Source of the DNA: Cercis canadensis
Taxonomy: Eukaryota; Streptophyta; Magnoliopsida; Fabales; Fabaceae
Length of the DNA: 64,000 nucleotides
Direction: 5' to 3'
NCBI GenBank assembly: GCA_003255065.1
Contig: QAOA01004621.1
Location: 172,867 to 236,866, forward strand
The translations under genes were made by a program, and so were the position numbers. Shown in pieces: positions 13,403-23,683 of the stretch. Within the stretch, counting starts at the first letter, position 1, and every line of letters starts with the position of its first letter. The notes beneath the pieces are model-generated. The model had not been told where the DNA came from. It did no database searches and saw only the letters and a list, made by a program, of their open reading frames with translations.

Positions 13403-14304
13403 TTGACTGATTACTTTGATATGAAAATTAAATTTTTAATATTGATTTGATAATTGATTAATTGAAAATCAAACCATTTATTGTTGGAGGGTTTGAATTA
13501 GTGTTAGAAACTCAAATATGTAATTTCCTACATTTTGGATTCTTAAAATTATATAAATTCAAAATTAATTTAAAATTACATAATTGATTGATTGATTGAA
13601 AAATAATTAAGCACCAAAGTGTATTGATATGTATCTTTAATGCTAATTGATTTTATTTATGACTTAAATTCATTATTTTTAATATTTTATTTCAATCATC
13701 ATTAAAATAGTAATTCAAATTCAAAGTAGGCCAAAAAATTAATTTCAACATACATTTATATTTAAAATTAATTAAATATGAAAATAATAATTAAATATTC
13801 AAATTTCATTACTTCTATAATTATACCATTATTTTAGCATTGACTAAGAACAAATCAACAATTTGGCATAACCAATTTAAAATTTAATAAATAATTAGTA
13901 TTTAATAATTAGCTAATTTGAAAACATATATATATAGTAATTCTAATCACATGTTAATTACAATTAATTGATTGTCAATCAATTTGGCAAGTCAATAATT
14001 TTAGAATATTTTTTAAAATGTTACTCAATATTGATGGAACTTATTTATCAGCAAAATTCAAATTTTGAATATTTTTGTATTAAATAGAAATTCAAATTTT
14101 GAAAAAAAAAATTATGAAACTTATTTATTAGCAAAATCAATTATAGTATCATTTGAGATTTAATAAAATAGAAGAATCAAGTCAAAATCATTGTTATCGT
14201 GAGTTCACTCAGTAAATAAATTATTGCAATTGGTTAGTTGAAACATTTTTTTTTTACCTAATAATGTATAATTTTCAAATGAGTCACTGTGTGGATTATT
14301 TAGA
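13403..14304. repeat. Duplicated segment, block A, copy 2
   Basis: Same order and orientation as 38..932, with scattered substitutions and small indels. Non-coding. Confidence 0.8.
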
Positions 14305-14625
14305 TCCAAAAGGGGCAATTCCAGTCCTTGTCAGTTTTTGAAATTTTAATTTTCCCAAAGCTTAAAGCCACGCAGCTGTCATTTGAGAAAATGTGTAAAA
14401 CAAAAACTCATGGTAAATTGCAAACATACACTCATTGTTGCTATATTCTTTTCATCAACTTCATCAATAGGTGGAGAGATAACAATGGATGAAAAAGTAG
14501 CAACTCTTTTTAGGTATAAAAACCTTGACTCCCTCTACTTGCTATCTCTTTCACTGATATCTTGGTTGTACATAAACAGAATAGTGTTGACATAATTTGG
14601 TATGTGAAATAGTATTTTACTTGAA
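14305..14625. other. Copy-2-specific spacer
   Basis: Replaces 933..1357 of copy 1. An open frame at 14383-14595 encodes an unrecognised peptide and is probably chance. Confidence 0.5.
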
Positions 14626-15404
14626 ATAAGATTACACGGATGGAGGACTACAAATCTCTATTCTTTCTTTACTGATTAGGCCAACCACAAAAGTTAAAGT
14701 ACCTAATAAAATAAAACTACATGAGAATTTCTGCATAACCTTGAATATTTGGTTCTAAGTCCTAACTTGTAACCACCCATGCATCAGTCGATTCACCTTG
14801 AAATTGCATGGTTAGACCCGAGGCAGATTTATCATCTGTTGAGTAAAAAGATAATATCCTATCAGTAAACCTCCACTATGAAAGGGAAGAAAAGTGAATA
14901 AATCATTAATAAACCTCCAAAAAGATTAAGAAACAATATAATTTAAAGAGATCTACCTAAACTGTGAAGCCAAAACTGTTGAGCCTCTAGATGCAGGAAT
15001 TGTCTTATAAAAAGGAAAAAATATCAGAAAACGAAAAAGGAAAAAAAAAAAAAGGAATAAGAAGGATCAATAAAAATGAGTAGAAAGTTTGGATGTTTAC
15101 CTTTTTTCTATTCATGAAAACCATCTCATGAGATGTTATAATTTCTAGAGAATTCCCACATATATGTAACAGCTAGACTTATTGCAAAGATCAAAAGGCC
15201 ACGAACAAACAAAAGAAAAGATGACATATGATTTGAATAAAATCAGGTAGGAGGCTACGAACCAGTGATGATGAATTGCAGCCATTTGGAAGCACATTAT
15301 AATCTAAAAAAAATAAAATTGCATCCTTTGTTTAGCAAATAGTTATCTTTTATAGTTTCTGTATTAACTGCAAAGGAGAAACCGAGGAGAATAGATAATT
15401 TTTT

Positions 15405-15443
<39 letters not shown>

Positions 15444-16260
15444 TATGTGTCTTTGGAGATCCTGAAAAAAAGAAGAGATAGATTTGGAGAGACAAATATT
15501 GTATAGAGAAAGAACAAACCTTATTACCTTTTGAGATTAAGGAGATAGAAAGAAGAAGAAAAATGAAATAGATCTTAAGGATTCATAATATTGTAATAAC
15601 AAATGGTATATAGAAAAAGAGCAAACTTTGTTTCTTTTGTTGATGGAGAAATCGTGGTTGAAGAAAAGAAATATTGAAAGAGCAAAACAGACACATAAGG
15701 AGATTGAGAGATATATTAGAATGAAATAGATATTGAGAAACAAAATTACAGCAACCAAACAAAATAAACACAACAACTTACAAATCAAAGGAAAAGAGCA
15801 TACCTTATTGCCTTTGGAGATGGAGAAAATCTACAAAATAAGGAATACAAAGCAAAATGAATTTATAAGCTACTAAACGATTTGAAGGAGCAAACATGGG
15901 AGCTTATTCAAATGGAGGAAAACAATTGACATATTCGTAATACAATGGGGGTTAGCCTCATATGCAGTCAAGTATATATAGAAGTTTATGGAGGCACAAC
16001 CTCCAAACCCTAAAATTTGAAATATTATTGACAAATCAATATTTATTGCTTTTGCTAAAATTAGGGAGTGCAATTGACAATTATTATATTTTGAATTGAT
16101 TATTATGTAATTTCAGATTTAATAATTTAATTGTGAAATTCGAATTTCAAAAACTGATTTATAATTTTCATTGCATTATTAATTGTGATTTTTCATAATT
16201 CATAATAATGGCTGGAGTGCCACATGGCGAGCTGTGGAGCATTTGACTATTCCTTTTAAA
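14626..16260. repeat. Duplicated segment, blocks B and C, copy 2
   Basis: Matches 1358..1660 and then 3946..5370 directly, without the 2.3-kb stretch found in copy 1. The right end ('cataataatggctgg' and following) matches copy 1 near 5325, but copy 2 lacks the GC-rich Helitron terminus that follows in copy 1. Confidence 0.75.
15403..15440. repeat. (TA)n microsatellite
   Basis: About 38 bases of alternating TA inside block C of copy 2. Confidence 0.9.
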
Positions 16261-17700
16261 TATTATATAGATATAGATAAGATAATTATTATGTTTTATA
16301 CTCTCACATTTGAAATTATTTACTTGAAAATTTGAATTTTAATTGATATACTCAACAATATTATAAAATTATGATATATTGACATTTGCTTAACCCCTTA
16401 ATGGGTTAATGAGTATAACTAGGCATTTTGTTTTTCAAAATCTTTTAAATTTACATGTTTGTAATTTATTGTCATTATTATCTTTCCCATTATGTAATTC
16501 ATGAACAAAATTATTTTTTTGTAATGTTGGCATGCTAGAGAATGTTTTATATTGTGTATTCTCAGGCTTAATACTTTTTGGTTATATGATGATATAGAGT
16601 TTTGAACCCCTAATCTCCTCAAATCCCTCACTACTAAACCACAACTAGCGGCTTCTCTTGGAATTAATAATTTTTTTGGCTAAACAAAATGTAATATTTT
16701 ATATCCACTATTAATTATGTAATTTATAAAATTGTCATAACCGCTCAATAGTCAAGGCTCAAGAACCAATACTTAACTTTCCTTTGTGCAAATCAATTTA
16801 ATCTTTTGCTTTGTTCGACTCCATAAATGCTTTCTTTGTGCTATTGATTTGGTGTACCTTGACTTAGTTGCAGGGAGAGTGACAAAAGATTTTTTTCCTT
16901 TTCNTACCTTGACTTAGTTGCAGGGAGAGTGACAAAAGATTTTTTTTCCTTTTCCTTTTCTCTTTCTATATATACCATTCTTTTTTTAAAAAAAAATGGT
17001 TAAAGTTTCTTCAATTGAGCTTAATTAGTGGTTCAATTGAAAATTTATGAAATTCTTCTCTTGGGATTATGCATAAATTGAAAAAGCATCTATTCAATTT
17101 TCATGGAATCATTTTCAATTATTCTTCATTTTTGAAAAATTGATGGTGAAAATATGGAGTTTCAATTTTCACGCAATTACTATCAAATTTAAAAATCTCC
17201 AATTCAATTTTTGAAATCTTTTTTTCAATTGAACTTGATGAGTAACAAATTGATGGAAGGAAAGTATAATTTCATGACATTCCATTTCATTCAAACTTGG
17301 TTAGTGTTAAAGTAAAAACTCCAATTTAACTTCACACAATAAGTATTGAATTGAATAGTCCCAATTCGACATAAAATGAGATTGTGGCCAAATTGAATAA
17401 AATCTAAATTCAATTTCATGGAATAATTTTTCAGTTGAACTTGATTAGTGGTAAATTGTTTGAGGGAAAGTATAGTCTCAAGTAATTCCATGCAATTGAG
17501 CTTATGCAACTTGAGATTAATTTAGTGGTCATATGTAGTTATTTGTGTCATGAGATTAATTTAGGAATGAGCTAGCATTACTTTAATTATCATATGTAAC
17601 TACTTATGTCATGAGATTAATTTAGAGGTGAGTTGAGATTAATTTAATGGTCATAAGTAGTTTAATGGTCTTGAATAATCAATTGAAGTTGTTTTGTCAA
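16261..17700. other. AT-rich intergenic with contig join
   Basis: No gene is visible. A single N at 16904 lies between two copies of a 49-base sequence (16855-16903 and 16905-16953), likely an unmerged overlap. Repetitive phrases related to 'ttcaattgaacttgatta' occur between 17020 and 17500. A SINE-like piece lies on the minus strand at 16597-16660. Confidence 0.5.
16597..16660 (-). repeat. tRNA-derived SINE fragment
   Basis: On the minus strand 'tagttgtggtttagtagtga' resembles a pol III A box, and 'ggggttcaaaactc' downstream resembles a B box. Spacing is right for a tRNA-related promoter but no tRNA cloverleaf is present, as expected for a plant SINE head. Confidence 0.4.
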
Positions 17701-17701
17701 C

Positions 17702-17840
17702 GGGGGTTAGTTTAATTGGTAAGGATCTAATTATTTCGGTAGTAAGACTTAGGTTTAAATCTCACTACGAGTAATCTCCTTTTGGTACCATTATAAACCA
17801 TCGTTGAGGCTTGTGGCATGCCTTAGCCTTAAAATGATTA
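17702..17840 (+). repeat. tRNA-derived SINE head
   Basis: 'ttagtttaattggt' at 17707-17720 fits the pol III A box, and 'ggtttaaatctc' at 17752-17763 fits the B box (GGTTCGANTCC type) at tRNA-like spacing. The arms do not fold as an intact tRNA. The downstream body ('cctcc...ttggtacc' region) is non-coding. Confidence 0.5.
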
Positions 17841-18074
17841 TATTATCTTCTATGATGTTTGATAATACTTAATTAAATTGAATTAGGGGTTGTCAATTTG
17901 TCTCAAATCAAGTTCAATGAAAAATAGAATAAGATAAAATTATACTTCCCTATTTTAATTTAACACTAATCTAGTTCAATAAAAAAAATTAAATTAAATT
18001 AAATTGAAGCTTTTTCAATTTGACCCTAATTATATGAGAATGAATCGAATCTTTTTAATGTAGTACTAAGTCAG

Positions 18075-18534
18075 TTTAATTGAATGGAAATCAATTTTAC
18101 ATTGTTTTTCAACGTGGTCTGCAACCATTCCTTTTGCAAATCACAACATCATCTATTGATTTCTAAAACCAATTCTGGGGTATATGTTGTAATTAACAGA
18201 AAATTATTGGACTACTTTTATATTAACAGAAAACTACTTTCTGGGGTAAATGTTGTAATTAATAAAAAATTATGGGGCTACTTTTATATTAACATAAAAC
18301 TACTTTTAATTGAATGGAAATCAATTTTACATTGTTTTTCAACGTGGTCTCCCACCATTCCTTTTGCAAATCACAACATCATCTATTGATTTTTAAAAAC
18401 AATTTTGGGTAAATGTTATAATTAATAGAAAATTATTGGACTACTTTTATATTAGCAAAAAACTATTTTCTGGAGTAAATATTGTAATTAACAGAAAATT
18501 ATTGGGCTACTTTTATATTAACATAAAACTACTT
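18075..18534. repeat. Tandem duplication, 230-bp unit, with sub-repeats
   Basis: The unit starting 'tttaattgaatggaaatcaa' at 18075 starts again at 18305. Each unit contains two ~75-bp sub-units with 'aattattgg.ctacttttat' and 'attaacataaaactactt'. Small differences show the duplication is not an assembly overlap. Confidence 0.85.
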
Positions 18535-19046
18535 CAACCGGTTAACCAAAAAAGGAAGCAAACTTTTAGCCAAACATGTGCTTGTCAGCTGTTGCATTTC
18601 AGCCACTTGTGATATTTTAGTGATTTTTATTTAGTATATTTATTTAATATTAAATATTTAAATATGTAAAAATTATAATACATAATTATATAATACATAG
18701 ATTTTAACTTAAATTTTTTTTATTAATTTCTTAAAATTTTTACTATTAATTTATTGCTTATTATTATCCTCATTTTTTTTTCTCATTTTTGTTTTATTTT
18801 TTTGTAAATTTTAAAATTTTTTTTTTAAAAATTAATTCAACCGATTTAACCATCTGACCGATCATTTTTTACTATCCAAGTTCATTCATCAATCTTATTT
18901 TTAAAACATTGGCTGAACTAGCAAAAATAAATGCATGCAAGACAATTACATGAAACACCCTTACAAGAATAAAATTTTAAAAAAAAATTAAAAAAGACAA
19001 AAAAGAAAAAGGCCTAAACGTCATCATTTTGGTTTGAATTCTAAAA
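18535..19046. other. AT-rich intergenic
   Basis: No gene or structured element is visible; A/T homopolymers dominate. Confidence 0.5.
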
Positions 19047-19282
19047 GAGTAAACCTACATTTGAGTCCTCGAAAGATTAAAATTTTAACAAAATCGTCCT
19101 TAAAAGATACAAAACTACAAATTGGTCCTCGAAAGATAGGACATCCATAACAAAATAATCCTCCGTTAGTGAGATCTGTTAACCGGTAACGGAATTGCTA
19201 ATGTGTCATCGTTAACTGCTTGTGTGGCACGTTAAGTTGACACTGTGATATATGACGTGGATTATAAACTCGATGGGTGCTT

Positions 19283-19694
19283 GGGCTGCAACTTTTTGCC
19301 GGATGAGAAGAAGAACAATGGCGGGAACAAGCAGCAGAAGAGGAACAAGAAGAAGTAGAGGGGAGTGAGACAGAGGCCATGGGGGAAATGGGCCGCAGAG
19401 ATCCAAGAGACAAGACGGGCAATCTGGGTATGGTTGGGTACCTTCAATACTGCAGAGGAAGCCGCAAGAGCTTACGATCCGCAATCGAGTTCCGTGGGCT
19501 CATCTCAGGGGGATGTTAAAGAGAATGGTGGTTTAGACGACCATCGTGACTTAAATGAGGAAATTTCTTGTTCCCATGGTAACCAGGAAAGGATCACTTT
19601 AAAGTTTGACTTCGAAGTTCCCCTAGGACTTAGAGACCAAGAGAGTGTAAATCTCATAAGTCAAGTTGAGACAAATTTCAAAGTCAAGTTGTAG
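19283..19694 (+). pseudogene. AP2/ERF transcription factor fragment, copy 1
   Basis: The plus-strand frame reads a basic stretch ending NKKK, a stop, then [26 protein letters not shown] and [10 protein letters not shown], the first two thirds of an AP2/ERF DNA-binding domain. The Tyr that normally precedes RGVRQRPWG is replaced by TAG. After AYD, four bases are missing relative to copy 2, shifting the frame into a Gly/Asp/Glu-rich tail ending at 19694. It binds nothing as it stands: a captured, dead gene piece. The family are nuclear plant transcription factors that bind GCC-box-type DNA. Confidence 0.8.
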
Positions 19695-19785
19695 AGCTTT
19701 TCTCTTTTAGAATCTGCTGGAACTTTGTCCTATCTTGGAGCCTAGCTATAATTCTCTAATATCTTGTTTGCACTCAACNAAGAAG

Positions 19786-20170
19786 AACAATGGCGGGAAC
19801 AAGCAGCAGAAGAGGAACAAGAAGAAGTAAAGGGGAGTGAGACAGAGGCCATAGGGGAAATGGGCCGCAGAGATCCAAGAGACAAGACGGGCAATCTGGG
19901 TATGGTTGGGTACCTTCAATACTGCAGAGGAAGCCGCAAGAGCTTACGATAAAGCCGCAATCGAGTTCTGTGGGCTCATCTCAGGGGGATGTTAAAGAGA
20001 ATGGTGGTTTAGACGACCATCGTGACTTAAATGAGGAAGCTTCTTGTTCCCATGGTAACCAGGAAAGGATCACTTTAAAGTTTGACTTCGAAGTTCCCCT
20101 AGGACTTAGAGACCAAGAGAGTGTAAATCTCATAAGTCAAGTTGAGACAAATTTCAAAGTCAAGTTGTAG
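19786..20170 (+). pseudogene. AP2/ERF fragment, copy 2 (possibly an allele or contig overlap)
   Basis: Near-identical to 19308-19778 but with TAA in place of TAG before RGVRQRPWG, and with the four bases restored, so that [11 protein letters not shown] can be read after the core domain, as in functional ERFs. The frame then stops. A few substitutions separate it from copy 1. Its position directly after a lone N suggests two haplotypes or unmerged contigs placed end to end rather than a true tandem duplication. Confidence 0.75.
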
Positions 20171-20254
20171 AGCTTTTCTCTTTTAGAATCTGCTGGAACT
20201 TTGTCCTATCTTGGAGCCTAGCTATAATTCTCTAATATCTTGTTTGCACTCAAC

Positions 20255-21205
20255 TCATAATGAATACGATTTCCAGGGTCATCACCTGCAATGATCTTTA
20301 GACAAGATAAGCAACATGTGGTAATGGAACAGATCAGAAAAATTTTATTCAGAAAAATAAAAATGCTTGCAAATAACTTTTCGACAATCAAGAAATTAAA
20401 ATTTTGATGAACGATGATGATAAATTCTTAAAAATTTATATCTGATATCACCGGGTCTGATTTACAAGTTGCATGTCTTGAGCCTGGAGGTTGCAATGAA
20501 AAATAATTGACTGGAGAAGAAGTTTCTGGTGTAAGCAATGTTGATATACCTAGTTATGGAATTTCTGACGAGGAGATTTCAGCAGATAGAGGCTGTCCCT
20601 AAAAGGAGCATGCGAATCACCATTTGCAATGGATTCGACCACCCTCTTGAGCACTATATTTCCTTCAGTTAGTGCATAATTCTTACCAGTCTTGGATTTC
20701 ATCAAACTTTGGGAGTTCCACCTTGCATTTTGAGTTGTCTGCATCATTGAGATTTCAATAATATTTTTGTGTTAGAAACTTATATTTGTTTTCTATCTTA
20801 AGGTCTGCATAACTGGTATAAGAAATAGAAAAGAAAGAAATCAAGCACAAGAGAACGATATACGTGGTTTGTCACATTTAAGTGACTTCCACGAGCAAAG
20901 GAACTGGAAGTTTTTCACTGCTAGCATATCAAAATGTAGATCAAAGTCCCCAGAATCCACATATACACCATACCTCTATGCATCTCCTACATGCCTATGG
21001 TGAACATCACAATTGGTAGACTTAAGTATCACTTGGCACAACCTCATCCTATTCCTATCCACACACAACAAACCGTTGTTAGATTGTAGATGTATAACTT
21101 TGATTAAGTACTCAACAGGAATGGGATCTTGCTATGGTAATGCTATTCTTTGTCCCATAAGAAATGTTAATAATCCTTCTCACGATTTTGCATGATAGCT
21201 ACATT
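20255..21205. other. Interior of the inverted-repeat element
   Basis: A minus-strand open frame at 20550-20747 encodes an unrecognised 65-aa peptide that might be another captured piece. The rest shows no identifiable coding sequence. Confidence 0.4.
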
Positions 21206-21545
21206 ACTACTTATCGAATACGGACGTGTGAAAAGGGCTCAACTCTTGCTTTTGGAGCAGGTTTAGTTGCTTCTGGTGCTCCAAAAACATTCCAGAATTG
21301 CAATGTCTCATCTGCTGCTGCTGATGCCACAGTGCAACCATCTGGGATTTGAGCCATAAAAAGAACTCTAGAAATATGACCAGTGAGCTCCGCCATTTTC
21401 ACCATGGATGGGTATTTCCAAAGTGTTAGTTGATTCTGGGCAAAACCATGAGAACTGAGTAACTCTTTCATTCTTGTTCCACACCAAGGCACAAACCTGA
21501 GACCCAGTGGAACTTCAAAGTCAGACTTTAAAGTGATCCTAATTG
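21206..21545 (-). pseudogene. CDC20 (APC/C activator) C-terminal fragment fused to ERF tail
   Basis: The minus-strand frame gives [20 protein letters not shown], then [39 protein letters not shown] and [16 protein letters not shown] followed by a stop. This is the last WD40 repeats and the C-terminal Ile-Arg tail of plant CDC20, the substrate-recognition activator of the anaphase-promoting complex. The beginning ([15 protein letters not shown]) is in another frame because two bases are missing. Upstream it joins the ERF tail ([12 protein letters not shown]) at a short stretch of similarity. Only about a quarter of CDC20 is present, without the N-terminal destruction motifs, so this is a captured piece. 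Confidence 0.85.
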
Positions 21546-21910
21546 CCCGTCTCGGGTCTCAGCTCTCCGCCACCCATTTCCCCCATGGCCTCTGTCTCAC
21601 TCCCCTCTACTTCTTCTTGTTCCTCTTCTGCTGTTTGTTCCCACCATTGTTCTTCTTCTCATCCGGGAAAAAGTTGCAGCCCAAGCACCCATCGAGTTTA
21701 TAATCCATGTCATATGCCACAGTGTCAACTTAACGTGCCATGCAAGCATTTAACGGTGACACATCAGCAATTCTGTTACCTGTTAACAGACCTCACTAAC
21801 GGAGGACTATTTTGTTATGGATGTCCTATCTTTCGAGAACCAATTTGTAGTTTTGTATCTTTTAAGGACGATTTTGTTAAAATTCTAATCTTTCGAGGAC
21901 TCGTTTACTC

Positions 21911-22260
21911 CAGCAATAATGGTTTGCCCAGAAACTCTCCCTCCTCCCACAGCTGCTCATCTTCTCTCTCTGCGCTTATCTCCCCGCCACTCCCGCCGCC
22001 AATTCAACCTTCGTCGAATCAAGGACCAAGATTACCAGATGAGAAAAAACCAAAAGGTACCCGTGCCACTGTATGATGGTTTATGGACTAAAAGCTCGAG
22101 AATGTAGTTGCAGAGCGAGCGAAGACAAAGGTGAAAAGCTTAGCTACTGTTGGGCCAGTGAAGCTTGTGGGTTCAGTGAGAAGACTCTTGGGGTCTTTTC
22201 AACAGAAGTAGTAACATCAAGTACTATAGTTTCGGAGAGGATGAAACAACGTTTTGGGCC
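21911..22260 (+). other. Possible gene remnant beside the inverted-repeat element
   Basis: GC-richer than its surroundings, with plus-strand open frames (21919-22107 and 22073-22345) rich in Pro, Ser, Arg and Leu at the start, like a 5' coding exon. I cannot assign a family and the frames are interrupted. It may be the remains of a gene next to which the element landed. Confidence 0.3.
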
Positions 22261-23039
22261 TTTTTTTTTTTTTGGTTTTTTTAATTTTTTTAAATTTATT
22301 CATGTCCCATGTCATTGTTTTATGAGAAAAGTACAATTTATCTAATTCAACTTAGAGTCATGTGTGATTTATCCTAAAATTATAAAAATGTACAAAAAAT
22401 TCTCATCAACTAGCAAAATATAAAAAAAAAAAAAAATTCTCGATTCCTAGACGATCATCTAAAATTAGACGAAAAATGTCATATGTTATGCATGTAAGAG
22501 AGAAATGAAAGTGACAAGTGATATTTTCTATCAATTTTTGGGTGATCCTTTGGGGATCAGAAAATTTTTACACATTTTAATAATTGATAGGGATTTTTTG
22601 CACTTTTTTATTGTTTTGAGATAAACTACACATAATTTTAAGTTAAATGAAGTAAATTAGAATTTTTTTTATTTTATTGGTATTTATTTTTGCCACTTCA
22701 ACTGTTAACGTGACATTTAATAGACTAATGGTATTACATCATCATTTTCGTTTATGATTAATAGATGGCATTAAACAATAAACTAATTTGTTAGAAATTT
22801 TTATCTTTGAATGATCATTTTGTTACAAACAATATGTGAGGAACTATTTTATTAAAACTAAAATCTTTGGATGACCCAAATGACAATGTACTCATCCAAC
22901 TTCATTTAAATTAGTTGGTTGTTTTTTGAATATTAGACACATGCATGGCCAAATTAGCAATTTGAAAAACCTTGATGGATGGTGTTTCAGATAGTGGGAC
23001 AAACACGAGTTTTAAGTCTATTGGGAACTTGGATATGGT
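22261..23039. other. AT-rich intergenic
   Basis: 22680-22880 resembles, at low similarity, the outer part of the 19047-21910 inverted repeat (phrases about 'gttaacgtgaca' and 'ttttgttac'), perhaps an older relative. Otherwise I see nothing. Confidence 0.4.
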
Positions 23040-23600
23040 ATGGGATCATTGACTTGAATATTATATTTCAAAATTAAAATTAGCAACTTACGTATTTATA
23101 ATATTTTTTAATTTAATTATTTAAATATTATAATTTTTAAAAAATTAAAAATAAAAATTTAGAAATATAAAGACTACCGGGCGCACCAGCTGTCACGCGG
23201 CGTGTCCCCACTGGACGCGCCACGTGGCTATTGGCATATCTGATCTTCTCACTGCTCATCCAATGAAAGAAAAAATAAAACTAAACACTACTTTTTTAGC
23301 TTTTATAAGTTTTAGAAATAAACAACAAAAACACAACTTTTTCAGCTTTTATATGTTGCGGACAAAAGCAAATACATTAGGAAGATTGGATATGCCAATT
23401 GCCTGATAGCATGTATGATGGGGACACATAACGTGGCAGCTGGTGTGTTCAGTGGTTTTCACTTGTCTGTCTTTTATTTTTTTAATTTTTAATTTTTTTA
23501 AAATTATAACATTTAAATAATAAAATTAAAAAATATTATAAATATATAATTTTATTTTTAAAATGTAATATTGAGGCAGTAAGTTGGGTATTGTAGTGCT
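23040..23600. mobile_element. Foldback (inverted-repeat) element upstream of COX23
   Basis: The two halves are reverse complements over roughly 190 bases each: the AT-rich outer parts (23050-23160 against 23480-23590), the GC-rich 'caccagctgtcacg'/'cgtggcagctggtg' part, and 'attggcatatctgatct'/'gattggatatgccaat' nearer the centre. No coding capacity. Its right edge is only about 85-100 bases from the COX23 start codon, so it probably forms part of that gene's promoter or 5' leader. Confidence 0.75.
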
Positions 23601-23683
23601 TGCTGAAACATAAGTAAGTGCTATAATAAAACGAACTCCCTAAGCTAGTCGGCGAAGGTGAAAGGATTAGTGAGAAATTGGCG

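Larger units (their letters stand above)
19047..21910. mobile_element. Inverted-repeat element carrying gene fragments (Pack-type)
   Basis: The left arm (about 19047-19424) and right arm (about 21533-21910) are reverse complements of each other, running inward from 'gagtaaac' through 'gagtcctcgaaag' and 'ggtcctcgaaagatagg'. Both arms run into an ERF gene fragment; the right arm then joins a CDC20 fragment. Long terminal inverted repeats around pieces of unrelated host genes are the hallmark of Pack-MULE-like elements. No transposase is present and I could not find a convincing 9-11 bp target duplication, so the family is an inference. A single N at 19779 joins two near-identical 471/475-bp copies of the ERF piece. 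Confidence 0.65.

Noticed and set aside
14383-14595. 70-aa open frame in copy 2 spacer
   Set aside because: No similarity, absent from copy 1, AT-rich context.
17702-17770. Functional tRNA gene
   Set aside because: A- and B-box-like motifs exist but the stems do not pair; better explained as a SINE head.
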